A stretch of DNA of 64,000 bases, from contig NZ_JADKYZ010000003.1 of the NCBI RefSeq assembly GCF_015354245.1, positions 372,001 to 436,000 of the forward strand, given 5' to 3'. This stretch comes from Diaphorobacter caeni. GTDB lineage: Bacteria > Pseudomonadota > Gammaproteobacteria > Burkholderiales > Burkholderiaceae_C. A model generated the notes under the pieces. The model saw only the letters and a list, made by a program, of their open reading frames with translations, had not been told where the DNA came from and ran no database searches. A program made the position numbers and the translations under genes. Positions 1-8,354 of this stretch are shown piece by piece (within the stretch, counting starts at the first letter, position 1; each line of letters begins with the position of its first letter).

Positions 1-401
1 TCAATCTTGCGCTGGCCAAACGCCTCAATCTGCACGAGGACACCTACAGCGTCGCGATTCCCCTCGGCGCGACGATCAACATGGCGGGCGCCGCCATCAC
101 CATCAGCGTGCTGTCGCTGGCCGCCGCGCACACGCTCGGCATCAACGTCGACGTGCCGACCGCGCTGCTGCTGTGCGTCGTCGCCTCGGTCTGCGCCTGT
201 GGCGCGTCGGGCGTGGCGGGTGGTTCGCTGCTGCTGATTCCGCTGGCCTGCAGCCTGTTCGGCATCTCCAACGACGTGGCGATGCAGGTCGTGGGCATCG
301 GCTTCATCATCGGCATCCTGCAGGATTCGACGGAAACCGCGCTGAACTCTTCGACCGACGTGATCTTCACCGCCGCCGCCAGCATGGCGGCTGAACGCTG
401 A
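1..401 (+). CDS. sstT: Serine/threonine:Na+ symporter SstT, C-terminal part
   Basis: The reading frame is open from the window edge (first full codon at 3) and stops at 399-401, so only the last 132 or so residues are visible. They match the C-terminal half of the dicarboxylate/amino acid:cation symporter family, with glycine- and alanine-rich helices, an 'ATINMAG' segment and a '[20 protein letters not shown]' segment typical of SstT. Family members are inner-membrane carriers that import serine and threonine with sodium. SstT is preferred over GltP/DctA from the small-residue-rich tail, but the missing N-terminus prevents certainty about substrate. The gene ends in AER and is followed by a strong hairpin. 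Confidence 0.8.
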   Translation, partial: NLALAKRLNLHEDTYSVAIPLGATINMAGAAITISVLSLAAAHTLGINVDVPTALLLCVVASVCACGASGVAGGSLLLIPLACSLFGISNDVAMQVVGIGFIIGILQDSTETALNSSTDVIFTAAASMAAER

Positions 402-590
402 TCCCCCTGAGTCGCTTCGCGCCTTCCCCCGCTCTCGAAACGCTTTGCGTTTCGGGCGGGGGACGCAGCCAGCGCGGCGGGGCGGCCCTTGCGCGGCTGC
501 ACTCGCCTGGGCCGCGCCGAGTTCCCTGGGCCGCGCCGAATTCAAGAGTTACGCAAACTGCACAGAGCCACGGGTCACTGAGCCCGTCGC
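402..590. repeat. Intergenic hairpin and 19-bp tandem direct repeat
   Basis: A strong imperfect hairpin lies at 426-462: CCCCCGC pairs with GCGGGGG and, inside it, CGAAACG pairs with CGTTTCG around a CTTTG loop. No U-tract follows, so it is a weak candidate for a terminator. At 506-524 and 525-543 the same 19-base unit, CCTGGGCCGCGCCGAGTTC, occurs twice head to tail with one mismatch (G to A). Both sit between the convergent ends of the symporter gene and the ABC ATPase gene. No coding capacity was recognised. Confidence 0.5.
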
Positions 591-1307
591 TCAGTCGATC
601 GAGGCGACGCGCCCGGCCTCGATGACGATGCGGCGATCGCAGCGCGCCGCGATCGCCCGGTCGTGGGTCACCATCACCAGCGTCGTTCCCTGCTCGCGGT
701 TGAGGTCGAACATCAGCTGCATGATGGTCTCGCCGGTCGCGAAGTCGAGACTGCCCGTGGGCTCGTCGGCCAGCAGCACGGCCGGTCGCACGACGAAGGC
801 GCGCGCCAGCGCCACCCGCTGCTGCTCCCCGCCCGAGAGCACCTTGGGATAGTGGTTCAAGCGCTGGCCCAGCCCCACGCGCGCCAGCATCTCCTGCGCC
901 TGGGCGCGGGCGCTGCGATCGCCCGCCAGTTCGAGCGGCAGCATCACGTTCTCCAGCGCGGTGAGGTTGCCCATGAGCTGGAAGCTCTGGAACACGAAGC
1001 CCATCTTCTGGCCGCGCAGCGCGGCACGTTCGTCCTCGTCGAGCGCGAACAGTTCCTGCCCCGCAAGGCGCACGGTGCCCTTGGTGGGCGTGTCCAAACC
1101 CGCGATGATCGACAGCAGCGTGCTCTTGCCCGAGCCCGACGCGCCGACGATGGCCACAGTCTCCTTGGGCGCAAGCCGGAAATCGATATCGCGCAGAATG
1201 TCCAGCGAGCCCGTCGAATCCTCCACCGACTTGAAGACGTGATCGACGGCGATGATCGGCTCGGTGGCGGACACTGCGTGGGCGGAACTGGAATCGGTCA
1301 TGGACAC
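591..1307 (-). CDS. ybbA: ABC transporter ATP-binding protein YbbA (LolD-like)
   Basis: A 238-residue ABC ATPase of the LolD/MacB/YbbA class. Walker A GASGSGKST is at residues 55-63, followed by the Q-loop 'FVFQSFQL', the signature LSGGEQQR and Walker B 'VLLADEPTGSLD' with the switch histidine in 'MVTHD'. In many proteobacteria the gene stands divergent to tesA with a YbbP-type permease elsewhere in the operon. Here it is divergent to tesA (41-bp gap) but no permease gene follows. Enzymes of this class power lipoprotein or envelope-substrate export rather than import. The exact substrate cannot be read from the sequence. Confidence 0.88.
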   Translation of the reverse strand: MSMTDSSSAHAVSATEPIIAVDHVFKSVEDSTGSLDILRDIDFRLAPKETVAIVGASGSGKSTLLSIIAGLDTPTKGTVRLAGQELFALDEDERAALRGQKMGFVFQSFQLMGNLTALENVMLPLELAGDRSARAQAQEMLARVGLGQRLNHYPKVLSGGEQQRVALARAFVVRPAVLLADEPTGSLDFATGETIMQLMFDLNREQGTTLVMVTHDRAIAARCDRRIVIEAGRVASID

Positions 1308-1348
1308 TCTCAGGCTGGAATGACTGGCAACAAAGGATAGATCAAGCG

Positions 1349-1990
1349 ATGAATCGACGAGACTGTATCGCGGGCATGGTGCTCACATGCGCCGCGTGGG
1401 CTTCAGGCGCGCATGCTGCGCCAGGCAAGGCCGCCACGATTCTGGTGGTGGGCGACTCGATCAGCGCCGAATACGGCCTTGCGCGCGGCACGGGCTGGGT
1501 CACGCTGCTCGAAAAGCAGATCGCCGCCGACAAGCTCGATGCGAGGGTCGTCAACGCGAGCGTGAGCGGCGACACCACCTCCGGCGGCCGTTCGCGCCTG
1601 CCCGCGCTGCTGAAAACGCATCAGCCCACGCACGTGATTCTGGAGCTCGGCGCCAACGACGCGCTGCGCGGGCTGCCGCTCAAGAACACCGACGACAACC
1701 TCTCGTGGATGACCGAGCAGGCCCAGAAGGCCGGCGCTACCGTGGTGCTGGTCGGCATGCAGGTGCCGCCGAACTACGGCGGCAAGTACACGCAGCAGTT
1801 CGGCGAAGTGTTTCCGGCCGTGGCGAAGAAATACCGCACGGCGCTCGTGCCCTTCCTGCTCAAGGGCGTGGCCGATGACGCGGACCCGACCCGCCTCTTT
1901 CAGGCGGACCGGATTCACCCCAATGCGACCGCACAGCCCCTCCTGCTGGGCAATGTGTGGCCGGTGCTCAAGCCGCTTTTGAAGGAGTGA
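1349..1990 (+). CDS. tesA: Arylesterase / lysophospholipase, SGNH family (TesA)
   Basis: A 213-residue secreted SGNH hydrolase. An N-terminal signal peptide runs to about residue 24 (AHA-A). Block I GDS is at residues 35-37 (nucleophile Ser37), the 'LGANDALRG' block III supplies the oxyanion Asn, and 'DRIHPNA' near the C-terminus gives the catalytic Asp-x-x-His. This is the size and motif set of E. coli TesA, a periplasmic thioesterase/protease I/lysophospholipase L1. The ybbA-tesA divergent arrangement is conserved in many gammaproteobacteria and betaproteobacteria and supports the call. Confidence 0.9.
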   Translation: MNRRDCIAGMVLTCAAWASGAHAAPGKAATILVVGDSISAEYGLARGTGWVTLLEKQIAADKLDARVVNASVSGDTTSGGRSRLPALLKTHQPTHVILELGANDALRGLPLKNTDDNLSWMTEQAQKAGATVVLVGMQVPPNYGGKYTQQFGEVFPAVAKKYRTALVPFLLKGVADDADPTRLFQADRIHPNATAQPLLLGNVWPVLKPLLKE

Positions 1991-1993
1991 TCT

Positions 1994-3229
1994 TCAGGCG
2001 CCGAAGGCGAGTTTGAGCGCCTGCGCCAGATCGGCCTGCAGATCGCGCGCGGCTTCGAGACCGATCGAGAAGCGCACGATGGTGCCCTGCTTGAGGCCCG
2101 AAGAAGGCAGGCTGCGCATGTTCGGCAAATCATAGGGAACGACGAGGCTGATCGGGCCGCCCCAGCTGTAGCCGATCTTGAAGTACCGAAGGCTGTCGCA
2201 GAAACGGTCTATCTGCTCCTGCGAGAACTTCGGATCAATCACCACGCTGAACAGACCTGCGGCCGCGCCGTCCGGATTCCCGGGCGTGCAGCACAGCGCC
2301 TTCCACTGCTCGTGACCCGGAGATCCGGCCAGCGCCGGATGCAGCACCTGCACCACCGCAGTTTGCGTGCCCATCCACTGCGCGAGTTCGCGGGCCACCT
2401 TGTCGTGCGCGTGATAACGCAGGGCCATGCTCGGCAGCGAACGCAGCACGGCTTCCACGTCGTTCATGCCCACGCCGAAGCCGATGCGCATGTGGGTGAG
2501 CTTGAGCTTCATGTGCACCGAAAGATCGCGCGTGGTGATGCCACCCATCAGCACATCACCCCCACCGCTCGGATACTTGGTGAGCGCGTGCACCGATACG
2601 TCGACGCCGAGGCTGCCGCCATCACGCAGCAGATCAAAGGCCGGAAACGCAAGGCCCGCGCCCCAGGTGTTGTCGAGCACGCACAGCAGCTTGCGGTCGC
2701 GGCAGATGCGCACCTGCGCCAGCAGATCGGGGAACTCGAGCGTGACGGAGCCCGGCGCCTCAAGCCACACCAGCTTGGTCGCAGGCGTGATCTTGGCCTC
2801 GAGATCGGCGGGGTTCAGCGGATCGAAATAGCGGTGGCTGATGCCGAAGTGCTTGAGCTCCACCTCGGCCAGCGCCTTGTTCGGGCCGTAGGCGTTGTCG
2901 GGAATGAGAACCTCGTCGCCCTGCTTGAGCAGCGACAGCGACACCGTCGCGATGGCGGCGAGGCCGCTGGGCACCAGCAGGCACTGCAGGCCGCCTTCCA
3001 GCGCAGCGATGCGCTCCTCGAGCACATAACTTGTCGGCGTGCCATGCAGGCCGTAGGTGTAGGCGGACTTGTCCTTCCAGTCGAAGTCGCGCATCGCCGC
3101 GACATTGGGGAAGAACACGGTCGAGGCCTTGCAGACCGGTGGCTGCGGCGCGGCGAAACCGCCGGGCGCTTCGTAGCCATGGTGAATCAGGTCGGTGACG
3201 ATGTCTTGGGAGGATGGCGCTTGAGTCAT
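1994..3229 (-). CDS. metC: PLP-dependent cystathionine beta-lyase-type enzyme
   Basis: A 411-residue member of the Cys/Met metabolism PLP family. The PLP lysine is Lys218 in 'HALTKYPSGGGDVLMGG', preceded by the 'VLDNTWGAG' aspartate that holds the pyridine nitrogen. 'YTYGLHGTPT' near residue 58 is the substrate/PLP-phosphate loop seen in cystathionine beta-lyases. Cystathionine beta-lyase converts cystathionine to homocysteine, pyruvate and ammonia in methionine synthesis. A related C-S lyase activity is possible. It ends 3 bp from the tesA stop (convergent). A second family member, metY, lies at 25858-27141. Confidence 0.82.
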   Translation of the reverse strand: MTQAPSSQDIVTDLIHHGYEAPGGFAAPQPPVCKASTVFFPNVAAMRDFDWKDKSAYTYGLHGTPTSYVLEERIAALEGGLQCLLVPSGLAAIATVSLSLLKQGDEVLIPDNAYGPNKALAEVELKHFGISHRYFDPLNPADLEAKITPATKLVWLEAPGSVTLEFPDLLAQVRICRDRKLLCVLDNTWGAGLAFPAFDLLRDGGSLGVDVSVHALTKYPSGGGDVLMGGITTRDLSVHMKLKLTHMRIGFGVGMNDVEAVLRSLPSMALRYHAHDKVARELAQWMGTQTAVVQVLHPALAGSPGHEQWKALCCTPGNPDGAAAGLFSVVIDPKFSQEQIDRFCDSLRYFKIGYSWGGPISLVVPYDLPNMRSLPSSGLKQGTIVRFSIGLEAARDLQADLAQALKLAFGA

Positions 3230-3281
3230 CCCCCGATGGTAGCGCCCGCACGGACCGGGCGCCGCCTCACTGGGAAAATAC

Positions 3282-3782
3282 TCAACCGTTGCTTGGCTTG
3301 AGCTCGTTGACGACGCTCTTCACGCCCTCGACGGCCTGCGCCAGCCTGCCGGCATGGATCGCGTCATCGGCCGTCTTCACCGGGCCCGAGAGCTTGACCA
3401 CGCCATCCTTCGTGTCGACGGAGATCAGCACCGCGCTCAGGTTCGGGTCAGATGCGAACGCGGCCTTCACCTTGGTCGTGACTGCCGTATCGTCCAGCGC
3501 GGCACCGGCCGTGCTGGCGGCGTTCTGGGCAGCCTGGCTCGCATCCTTCGCGGCGGCTTCCATCTTCACCTTCGCGTCGTCAGCGGCGGCTTCCATCTTT
3601 TGCTTGGCCTCGTCGGCGGCGGCCTCGGTCTTCGCCACGGCCGTGTCGAGCTTCTGGCCTGCGGTCGGCTCACCCGGCTGCTTGTCGCAGGCGGCAAGGC
3701 CCATGGTGAGAGCGGCTGCCAACGCCACGGCGGCGCCACGCGTCAGGAATGTGCGATCTTCGGTCATGCTTGCGAACTTCAT
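3282..3782 (-). CDS. BON-domain lipoprotein with alanine/lysine-rich linker
   Basis: A 166-residue envelope protein. A signal sequence ends in a lipobox-like LAAC (Cys about residue 32). Residues 45-95 are a low-complexity Ala/Lys/Glu/Asp segment with repeating 'KMEAAADDAK' units that would form an extended amphipathic helix. A BON domain follows (about residues 98-160, 'DTAVTTKVKAAFASDPNLSA', 'DGVVKLSG', 'GVKSVVNEL'). BON domains bind membranes and are common in OsmY-like stress proteins. The ribosome site GAGAGG precedes ATG 3782. A start at Met6 would also leave the signal sequence intact. Confidence 0.8.
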   Translation of the reverse strand: MKFASMTEDRTFLTRGAAVALAAALTMGLAACDKQPGEPTAGQKLDTAVAKTEAAADEAKQKMEAAADDAKVKMEAAAKDASQAAQNAASTAGAALDDTAVTTKVKAAFASDPNLSAVLISVDTKDGVVKLSGPVKTADDAIHAGRLAQAVEGVKSVVNELKPSNG

Positions 3783-3928
3783 GGAGAGACACCTCTCTGT
3801 CTGTATGAGGAAGCCTTCACTTTAGGCCGCGCCGCGCCGGACATGGGTTCGCGTGTTACAACTATCCTTGTAGGACAATTCCTTGCACCCATGGCATCTC
3901 ACGAAGACTACAGAGACAATCATCCGCA

Positions 3929-5602
3929 ATGAACCTGCACACCCTGCGCCAATGGCTGCCGTTCCTCAATTGGCCCCGCCCCACCAAGAACCTGCTCAAA
4001 GGTGAATTCATCGCCGGCATGACCGTCGGCCTGATGCTGGTGCCGCAGGGCGTGGCGTATGCGGCGCTTGCGGGCATGCCGCTGGTCACGGGCATCTACG
4101 CATCGCTGATTCCGGCCATCGTCGCCGTGCTGTTCAGTTCATCGACGCGTCTGGGCGTCGGCCCCACGGCGCTCACCAGCCTGCTAATCGGGGCCTCGCT
4201 CACCGGCATGGCCGAGCCCGGCAGCGCCCATTGGGTGTCGCTTGCCGTGTGGCTCGCAATTCTCTCGGGTCTGCTGCAGGCGGTGGTCGGACTGGTGCGC
4301 TTTGGCTGGCTCGTGAGCCTGATCACCTCGCCCGTGCTCACCGGCTTCACGCAGGCTGCGGCGCTGCTGATCCTGCTGTCGCAACTGCCCGCCCTGCTCG
4401 GCATGCGCACCTCGTGGCACGCGTTTTTCAGCAATCCGTCGATCCATCATTTCGACTACACCGCACTGGCCTTCGGCATCGGCAGCGTGATCGCGCTGTC
4501 GCTCACCAAGAAGATCCGCCCGACCTTTCCCGGTGCGATTCTCGTGATCACCGGCGCGGGCCTCATCAGCTGGAGCATCGGCTTTGCGGACCGGGGCGGG
4601 GACGTGATCGGCCACCTGCCCTCGGGCTTTCCGAGTCTCTATCTGCCCGGCTGGCTCAGCTTCGACGAGTTCGGCGCGCTGATTCTGCCGGTGATGATGG
4701 TGGCGCTCGTGAGCTTTCTCGAAACCGCGTCCAGCGCCAAGATCGAGCACCAGCGCGAAGGCACGCTGTGGAATGAAAACCAGGACCTGATCGCGCAGGG
4801 TCTGGCCAAGATCAGCTCCGGCTTCTCGGGCGGTTTCGCGACCAGCGCATCGTTCTCCCGCTCGGCGCTCAACATGTATGCGGGCGCGCAGACCGGCTGG
4901 GCCAACCTGTTCGCCACCGCGCTGGTGCTGGTGGCGCTGCTGTGGCTGATGCCCGAGCTCTACCATGTGCCCGACGCCGTGCTGGCCGCCGTGGTCGTGA
5001 CCGCCGTGACCGGCCTCTTCAAGCCGGGCGAGCTGCTGCGCCTGTGGAAGATCTCGCGCGTGGAGGCCGGCATCGGCATCGTCACCTTCGTGATCACCAT
5101 CGCCACCGCGCCGCGCATCTATTGGGGCGTGCTCGTGGGGGTGGTCGCCAACCTGTGCTTCTTTCTCTACCAGCGCATGCATCCGCGCATCATCGAGGTC
5201 GGCGAGCATCCCGACGGCAGCCTGCGCGACCGCCATCTGTGGCAGTTGCCGGTGCTCGCGCCGCATCTGCTGGCCCTGCGCATGGATGCGGAACTGGACT
5301 TCGCAAGCGCCGCGTCGCTCGAGCGCCGCGTCACGAGCGAGCTGCAAAAGCGCCCCGATCTGCGCGACGTGTGCATCTTCGCCTCACCGATCAACCGCAT
5401 CGACATCACCGGCGTGGAGACCTTCCAGCGCCTGCGCGCGCAGATGCAAAAACGTGGCGGCATGCTGATTCTCAGCGGCCTCAAGCTGCCGGTCGAGCAG
5501 CGCATCGAGCGCGCCGGCGCACTGACGGGAGACGCGAATCTCGCGCTCTACCGTACGGATACCGAAACGCTGGCCGCCCTGCGCAAGCGCGCTGAAGGAT
5601 AA
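3929..5602 (+). CDS. SulP family anion transporter with STAS domain
   Basis: A 557-residue inner-membrane permease. The N-terminal part carries the SulP signature 'GMTVGLMLVPQGVAYAALAGMPLVTGIYASLIP', then about 10-12 hydrophobic segments to roughly residue 415. A cytoplasmic STAS domain fills residues 430-550 ('LDFASAASLERRVTSEL', 'ITGVETFQRLRAQM'). Family members carry sulfate, bicarbonate or dicarboxylates, often by proton or sodium symport. Substrate cannot be assigned from sequence alone. A rhodanese gene follows 48 bp downstream on the same strand, a suggestive but weak link to sulfur metabolism. Confidence 0.88.
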   Translation: MNLHTLRQWLPFLNWPRPTKNLLKGEFIAGMTVGLMLVPQGVAYAALAGMPLVTGIYASLIPAIVAVLFSSSTRLGVGPTALTSLLIGASLTGMAEPGSAHWVSLAVWLAILSGLLQAVVGLVRFGWLVSLITSPVLTGFTQAAALLILLSQLPALLGMRTSWHAFFSNPSIHHFDYTALAFGIGSVIALSLTKKIRPTFPGAILVITGAGLISWSIGFADRGGDVIGHLPSGFPSLYLPGWLSFDEFGALILPVMMVALVSFLETASSAKIEHQREGTLWNENQDLIAQGLAKISSGFSGGFATSASFSRSALNMYAGAQTGWANLFATALVLVALLWLMPELYHVPDAVLAAVVVTAVTGLFKPGELLRLWKISRVEAGIGIVTFVITIATAPRIYWGVLVGVVANLCFFLYQRMHPRIIEVGEHPDGSLRDRHLWQLPVLAPHLLALRMDAELDFASAASLERRVTSELQKRPDLRDVCIFASPINRIDITGVETFQRLRAQMQKRGGMLILSGLKLPVEQRIERAGALTGDANLALYRTDTETLAALRKRAEG

Positions 5603-5650
5603 TTGCGCCCCGCCGCCGTTGTCTGTCACCACTCTTTTTTGGACCCCGCC

Positions 5651-6430
5651 GTGAATCCGGTATTGAATATCTCCACCTATCTGTTCACCCCCCTGCCCGA
5701 TGCCGCCGCGCTGCGCGACGTGCTGCATGAGCGTGCGGTGAACGCCGGACTCAAGGGCACGATCCTCATCGCCGAAGAAGGCATCAACATGTTCCTGGCC
5801 GGCGGTGCCGACGAGGTGCGCGGCTTCATTGCAGAGCTCAAGCAGGACGCGCGTTTCGCGTCGCTCGAGCCCAAGGAAAGCTGGTCCGACCAGCAGCCGT
5901 TCCGCAAGATGCTGGTGAAGGTGAAGAACGAGATCATCCGCATGAACATGCCGACGATCCGCCCCGCATCCGGACGCGCGCCGGCCGTCACGCCCGAGAC
6001 GCTGCGCCGCTGGCTGGAAGCCGGACACGACGACGCGGGCCGCCCCGTGGTCACGCTCGACACGCGCAATGATTTCGAAGTCGACGAGGGCACCTTCGAC
6101 AACGCCATCGACTGGCGCATCACCAAGTTCACCGAGTTCCCGGACGCCCTGCGCGCCAACAAGGCCGAGTTCGAGGGCAAGACGGTGGTGAGCTTCTGCA
6201 CCGGCGGCATCCGCTGCGAGAAGGCCGCCATCCTCATGCAGAACGAAGGCATCGACAACGTCTACCAGCTCGAAGGCGGCATCCTCAAATATTTCGAGCT
6301 GACCGATGGCTCGCACTACAGCGGCGGCTGCTTCGTGTTCGACAGACGCGAGGCGCTCGGGGTCGATCTGAGCAGCGTTCCCCGGATGCACAGCGAGACG
6401 CCCGCCGCAGTCGCCGACGAGAGCAAATAG
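5651..6430 (+). CDS. Rhodanese-domain sulfurtransferase (TrhO/YceA-like)
   Basis: A 259-residue protein with an N-terminal ferredoxin-like/acylphosphatase-like region ('LKGTILIAEEGINMFLAG') and a C-terminal rhodanese domain whose active-site loop reads CTGGIRC. This architecture is that of the UPF0176/TrhO family, which in E. coli hydroxylates U34 of certain tRNAs. This protein is shorter than the about 350-residue E. coli enzyme, lacking most of the C-terminal extension, so identical function is uncertain. GTG at 5651 is chosen as start because it gives the family N-terminus 'VLNISTYLFTPL'. An upstream in-frame TTG at 5603 would add 16 unrelated residues. Confidence 0.8.
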   Translation: MNPVLNISTYLFTPLPDAAALRDVLHERAVNAGLKGTILIAEEGINMFLAGGADEVRGFIAELKQDARFASLEPKESWSDQQPFRKMLVKVKNEIIRMNMPTIRPASGRAPAVTPETLRRWLEAGHDDAGRPVVTLDTRNDFEVDEGTFDNAIDWRITKFTEFPDALRANKAEFEGKTVVSFCTGGIRCEKAAILMQNEGIDNVYQLEGGILKYFELTDGSHYSGGCFVFDRREALGVDLSSVPRMHSETPAAVADESK

Positions 6431-6439
6431 GACGACAGA

Positions 6440-7345
6440 TCAACGGCGGCGAACGTAGCGCTCCGGCAGCGCAATGAACTCTTCGTCGCCGGGCACGCTG
6501 CCCATGGTGCGGTCCTCCCAGCGCTGCGCCGCGCGCTCGATGAGCGCCGTGTCGCTCGCCACGAAGTTCCACCACAGATGGCGCGGTGCATCGAGCCGCA
6601 TGCCGCCGATGACGATCAGCCGCACGGTGTCGGTGCGCGAGGCGTTCTCGATCTGCGAGACATGGTGCGGATCGAGCACCGCGAGCGTGTGGCGCGGAAT
6701 GAATTCGCGGCCAAGCATCGCGTCGTTGTCCACGGTGTAGATGGCGGTCTCGTTGAGGCTGACGGGAAGCTCGATCCCTCCGCCCGCCTGGAGCACGATG
6801 TCGAGATACAGCGTCTCGGTCAGCGTCTTCACGGGCGAACGGTGATCGAAGGCCGATCCGATGAGCACCCGCACCTGGGCGTCATCCACCTTCAACTGCG
6901 GAATGCGCGAAGCGGGCGTGTGGGTGAACGAGGGCTGCATCTGCTCGTCCGACAGCGGCAAGGCGGCCCAGAGCTGGATGCCATGGTTGGTGTAGCTGGC
7001 CGCGGCGAGGTGCTGTGGCTTGCGCTCCGAATGCACGATGCCGCGCCCCGCCGTCATCCAGTTGATCGCGCCGGGCTCGATGAGCTGCTCGGAGCCAAGG
7101 CTGTCGCGATGCATCATCGCGCCCTCAAACAGATAGGTCACCGTCGCCAGCCCGATGTGCGGATGCGGCCGCACGTCGATCTGCGACTGCGGCGTGACCG
7201 CCACCGGCCCGAAGTGATCAAAGAACACGAACGGCCCGATGGCCCGGCATTGCAGCGAGGGCAGCATGCGGCGCACGACGAAGCCTCCGCCGAGGTCTTT
7301 CACATGTCCCGACAGACGCAGCGAGGTAGGACCGTTCATCATCAT
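6440..7345 (-). CDS. Pirin family protein
   Basis: A 301-residue bicupin. The N-terminal cupin carries the pirin metal ligands in 'DVRPHPHIGLATVTYLFEG' and 'GAINWMTAGRGIVHSE' (His, His, His, Glu), so the iron site is intact. Pirins include quercetinases and redox-responsive regulators, and the role of this one is unknown. It is followed by the OsmC-family gene 21 bp upstream on the same strand, and the two plus DoxX (7822-8256) look like one co-transcribed stress-related set. It converges with the rhodanese gene. Confidence 0.88.
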   Translation of the reverse strand: MMMNGPTSLRLSGHVKDLGGGFVVRRMLPSLQCRAIGPFVFFDHFGPVAVTPQSQIDVRPHPHIGLATVTYLFEGAMMHRDSLGSEQLIEPGAINWMTAGRGIVHSERKPQHLAAASYTNHGIQLWAALPLSDEQMQPSFTHTPASRIPQLKVDDAQVRVLIGSAFDHRSPVKTLTETLYLDIVLQAGGGIELPVSLNETAIYTVDNDAMLGREFIPRHTLAVLDPHHVSQIENASRTDTVRLIVIGGMRLDAPRHLWWNFVASDTALIERAAQRWEDRTMGSVPGDEEFIALPERYVRRR

Positions 7346-7366
7346 GGTGAATGCTCAGGCGAGAGA

Positions 7367-7777
7367 TCAACCACTGTGGCCATGCGCAACCTCGGTCGAG
7401 ATTTCGGTGGTCACCTTGGTCATGAGTTTGTGGATCGGGCAGTTCCCGGCGGCGCGCTGCAGCTCGGCCCACTGGGCGTCGCTCAGGTCCGCATCGACCT
7501 GCATGCGCACGGCCAGGCGGTACGTTCCCGAGCGCTCCGCACCCGCATCACGCTCCACCTGCGTCGTGAGGCCGTTGATCGTCCAGCCCTTGTGGCGCGC
7601 GTACCAAAGCACCGTGAGCGCCTTGCAGGAAGCCAGCGCCGCATCGTAGAGATCATGCGGCTCGGGGCCCGTGTCCTCGCCGCCCTCCTTGGGCGGCGCA
7701 TCGACGCGCAGCACATGCTCGCGAATGCGCAGTTCGGCCGCCATCGGCGTGCCCGCGATGCGTTCAAGTTCGATCAT
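7367..7777 (-). CDS. OsmC/Ohr family peroxide-resistance protein
   Basis: A 136-residue OsmC-like protein. Both redox cysteines are present: Cys51 in 'ALASCKALT' and Cys113 in 'GNCPIHK', the pair that reduces organic or fatty-acid hydroperoxides in this family. Start at ATG 7777 is chosen because AGAGGACA lies just upstream at ribosome-site distance and the product then begins at the usual family N-terminus. A start at 7807 would add ten unrelated residues. It sits between pirin and DoxX on the same strand, an arrangement consistent with oxidative or thiol stress defence. Whether it is an OsmC, Ohr or YhfA-type enzyme is not resolved. Confidence 0.85.
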   Translation of the reverse strand: MIELERIAGTPMAAELRIREHVLRVDAPPKEGGEDTGPEPHDLYDAALASCKALTVLWYARHKGWTINGLTTQVERDAGAERSGTYRLAVRMQVDADLSDAQWAELQRAAGNCPIHKLMTKVTTEISTEVAHGHSG

Positions 7778-7821
7778 CTTTGTGTCCTCTCTCGTTGATG
7801 CCGCCATTCACCGCAAAGGGT

Positions 7822-8256
7822 TCAGTAGCCGACCCGTTTGCCATCCATGCTCCACGCACCCGCGCCCGCCACGGACAAGGCCAGCAGCCCGCCGACCACA
7901 CCCAGATTCTTGTTGAACAGGAGCTGCTGCGTGGCTGCCTGCGCGCCCGTCACCGTCCAGTAGTTGTGGAACAGACAGGCCGCCATCAGCGTGAAAAATG
8001 CCAGCCCCCAGGACACGAGACGCGTCTGAAAGCCCAGAATCAACGCCAGCCCACCGCCCACTTCCGCAACGATGGCCGCCGCAGCCAGCAATTGGGGAAC
8101 GGGTAAACCCTGGGAAGCAATGTAACCAACCGTACCTTCAAAGCCCGTGATCTTGCCGATTCCGGCAGGCAGAAACAAATAGGCCAGCAGCAACCGGGCC
8201 ACCAGCAGCAAAGCGGAATCCAGACCCGAGCGCGAGGTGTGTGTCGCCGTGACCAT
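7822..8256 (-). CDS. DoxX family inner-membrane protein
   Basis: A 144-residue protein with four hydrophobic helices. 'LLLAYLFLPAGIGKITGF' near the start and 'GLALILGFQTRLVSWGLAFFTLMAACLFHNYW' are characteristic of DoxX/YphA-like proteins. Members are small quinone-linked or redox-stress membrane proteins of poorly defined chemistry. It begins the minus-strand run DoxX, OsmC, pirin (gaps of 44 and 21 bp). ATG 8256 is preceded by an AAGGGAGA ribosome site. Confidence 0.85.
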   Translation of the reverse strand: MVTATHTSRSGLDSALLLVARLLLAYLFLPAGIGKITGFEGTVGYIASQGLPVPQLLAAAAIVAEVGGGLALILGFQTRLVSWGLAFFTLMAACLFHNYWTVTGAQAATQQLLFNKNLGVVGGLLALSVAGAGAWSMDGKRVGY

Positions 8257-8354
8257 GTGCGTCTCCCTTTGAAGTGACGCGTTACCCTAACCGGGTGGAC
8301 GGCTTGCGCCTTGTAGGATGAAGGCGCGTCAAAAACGAGGCGGGTGGAACGCCC

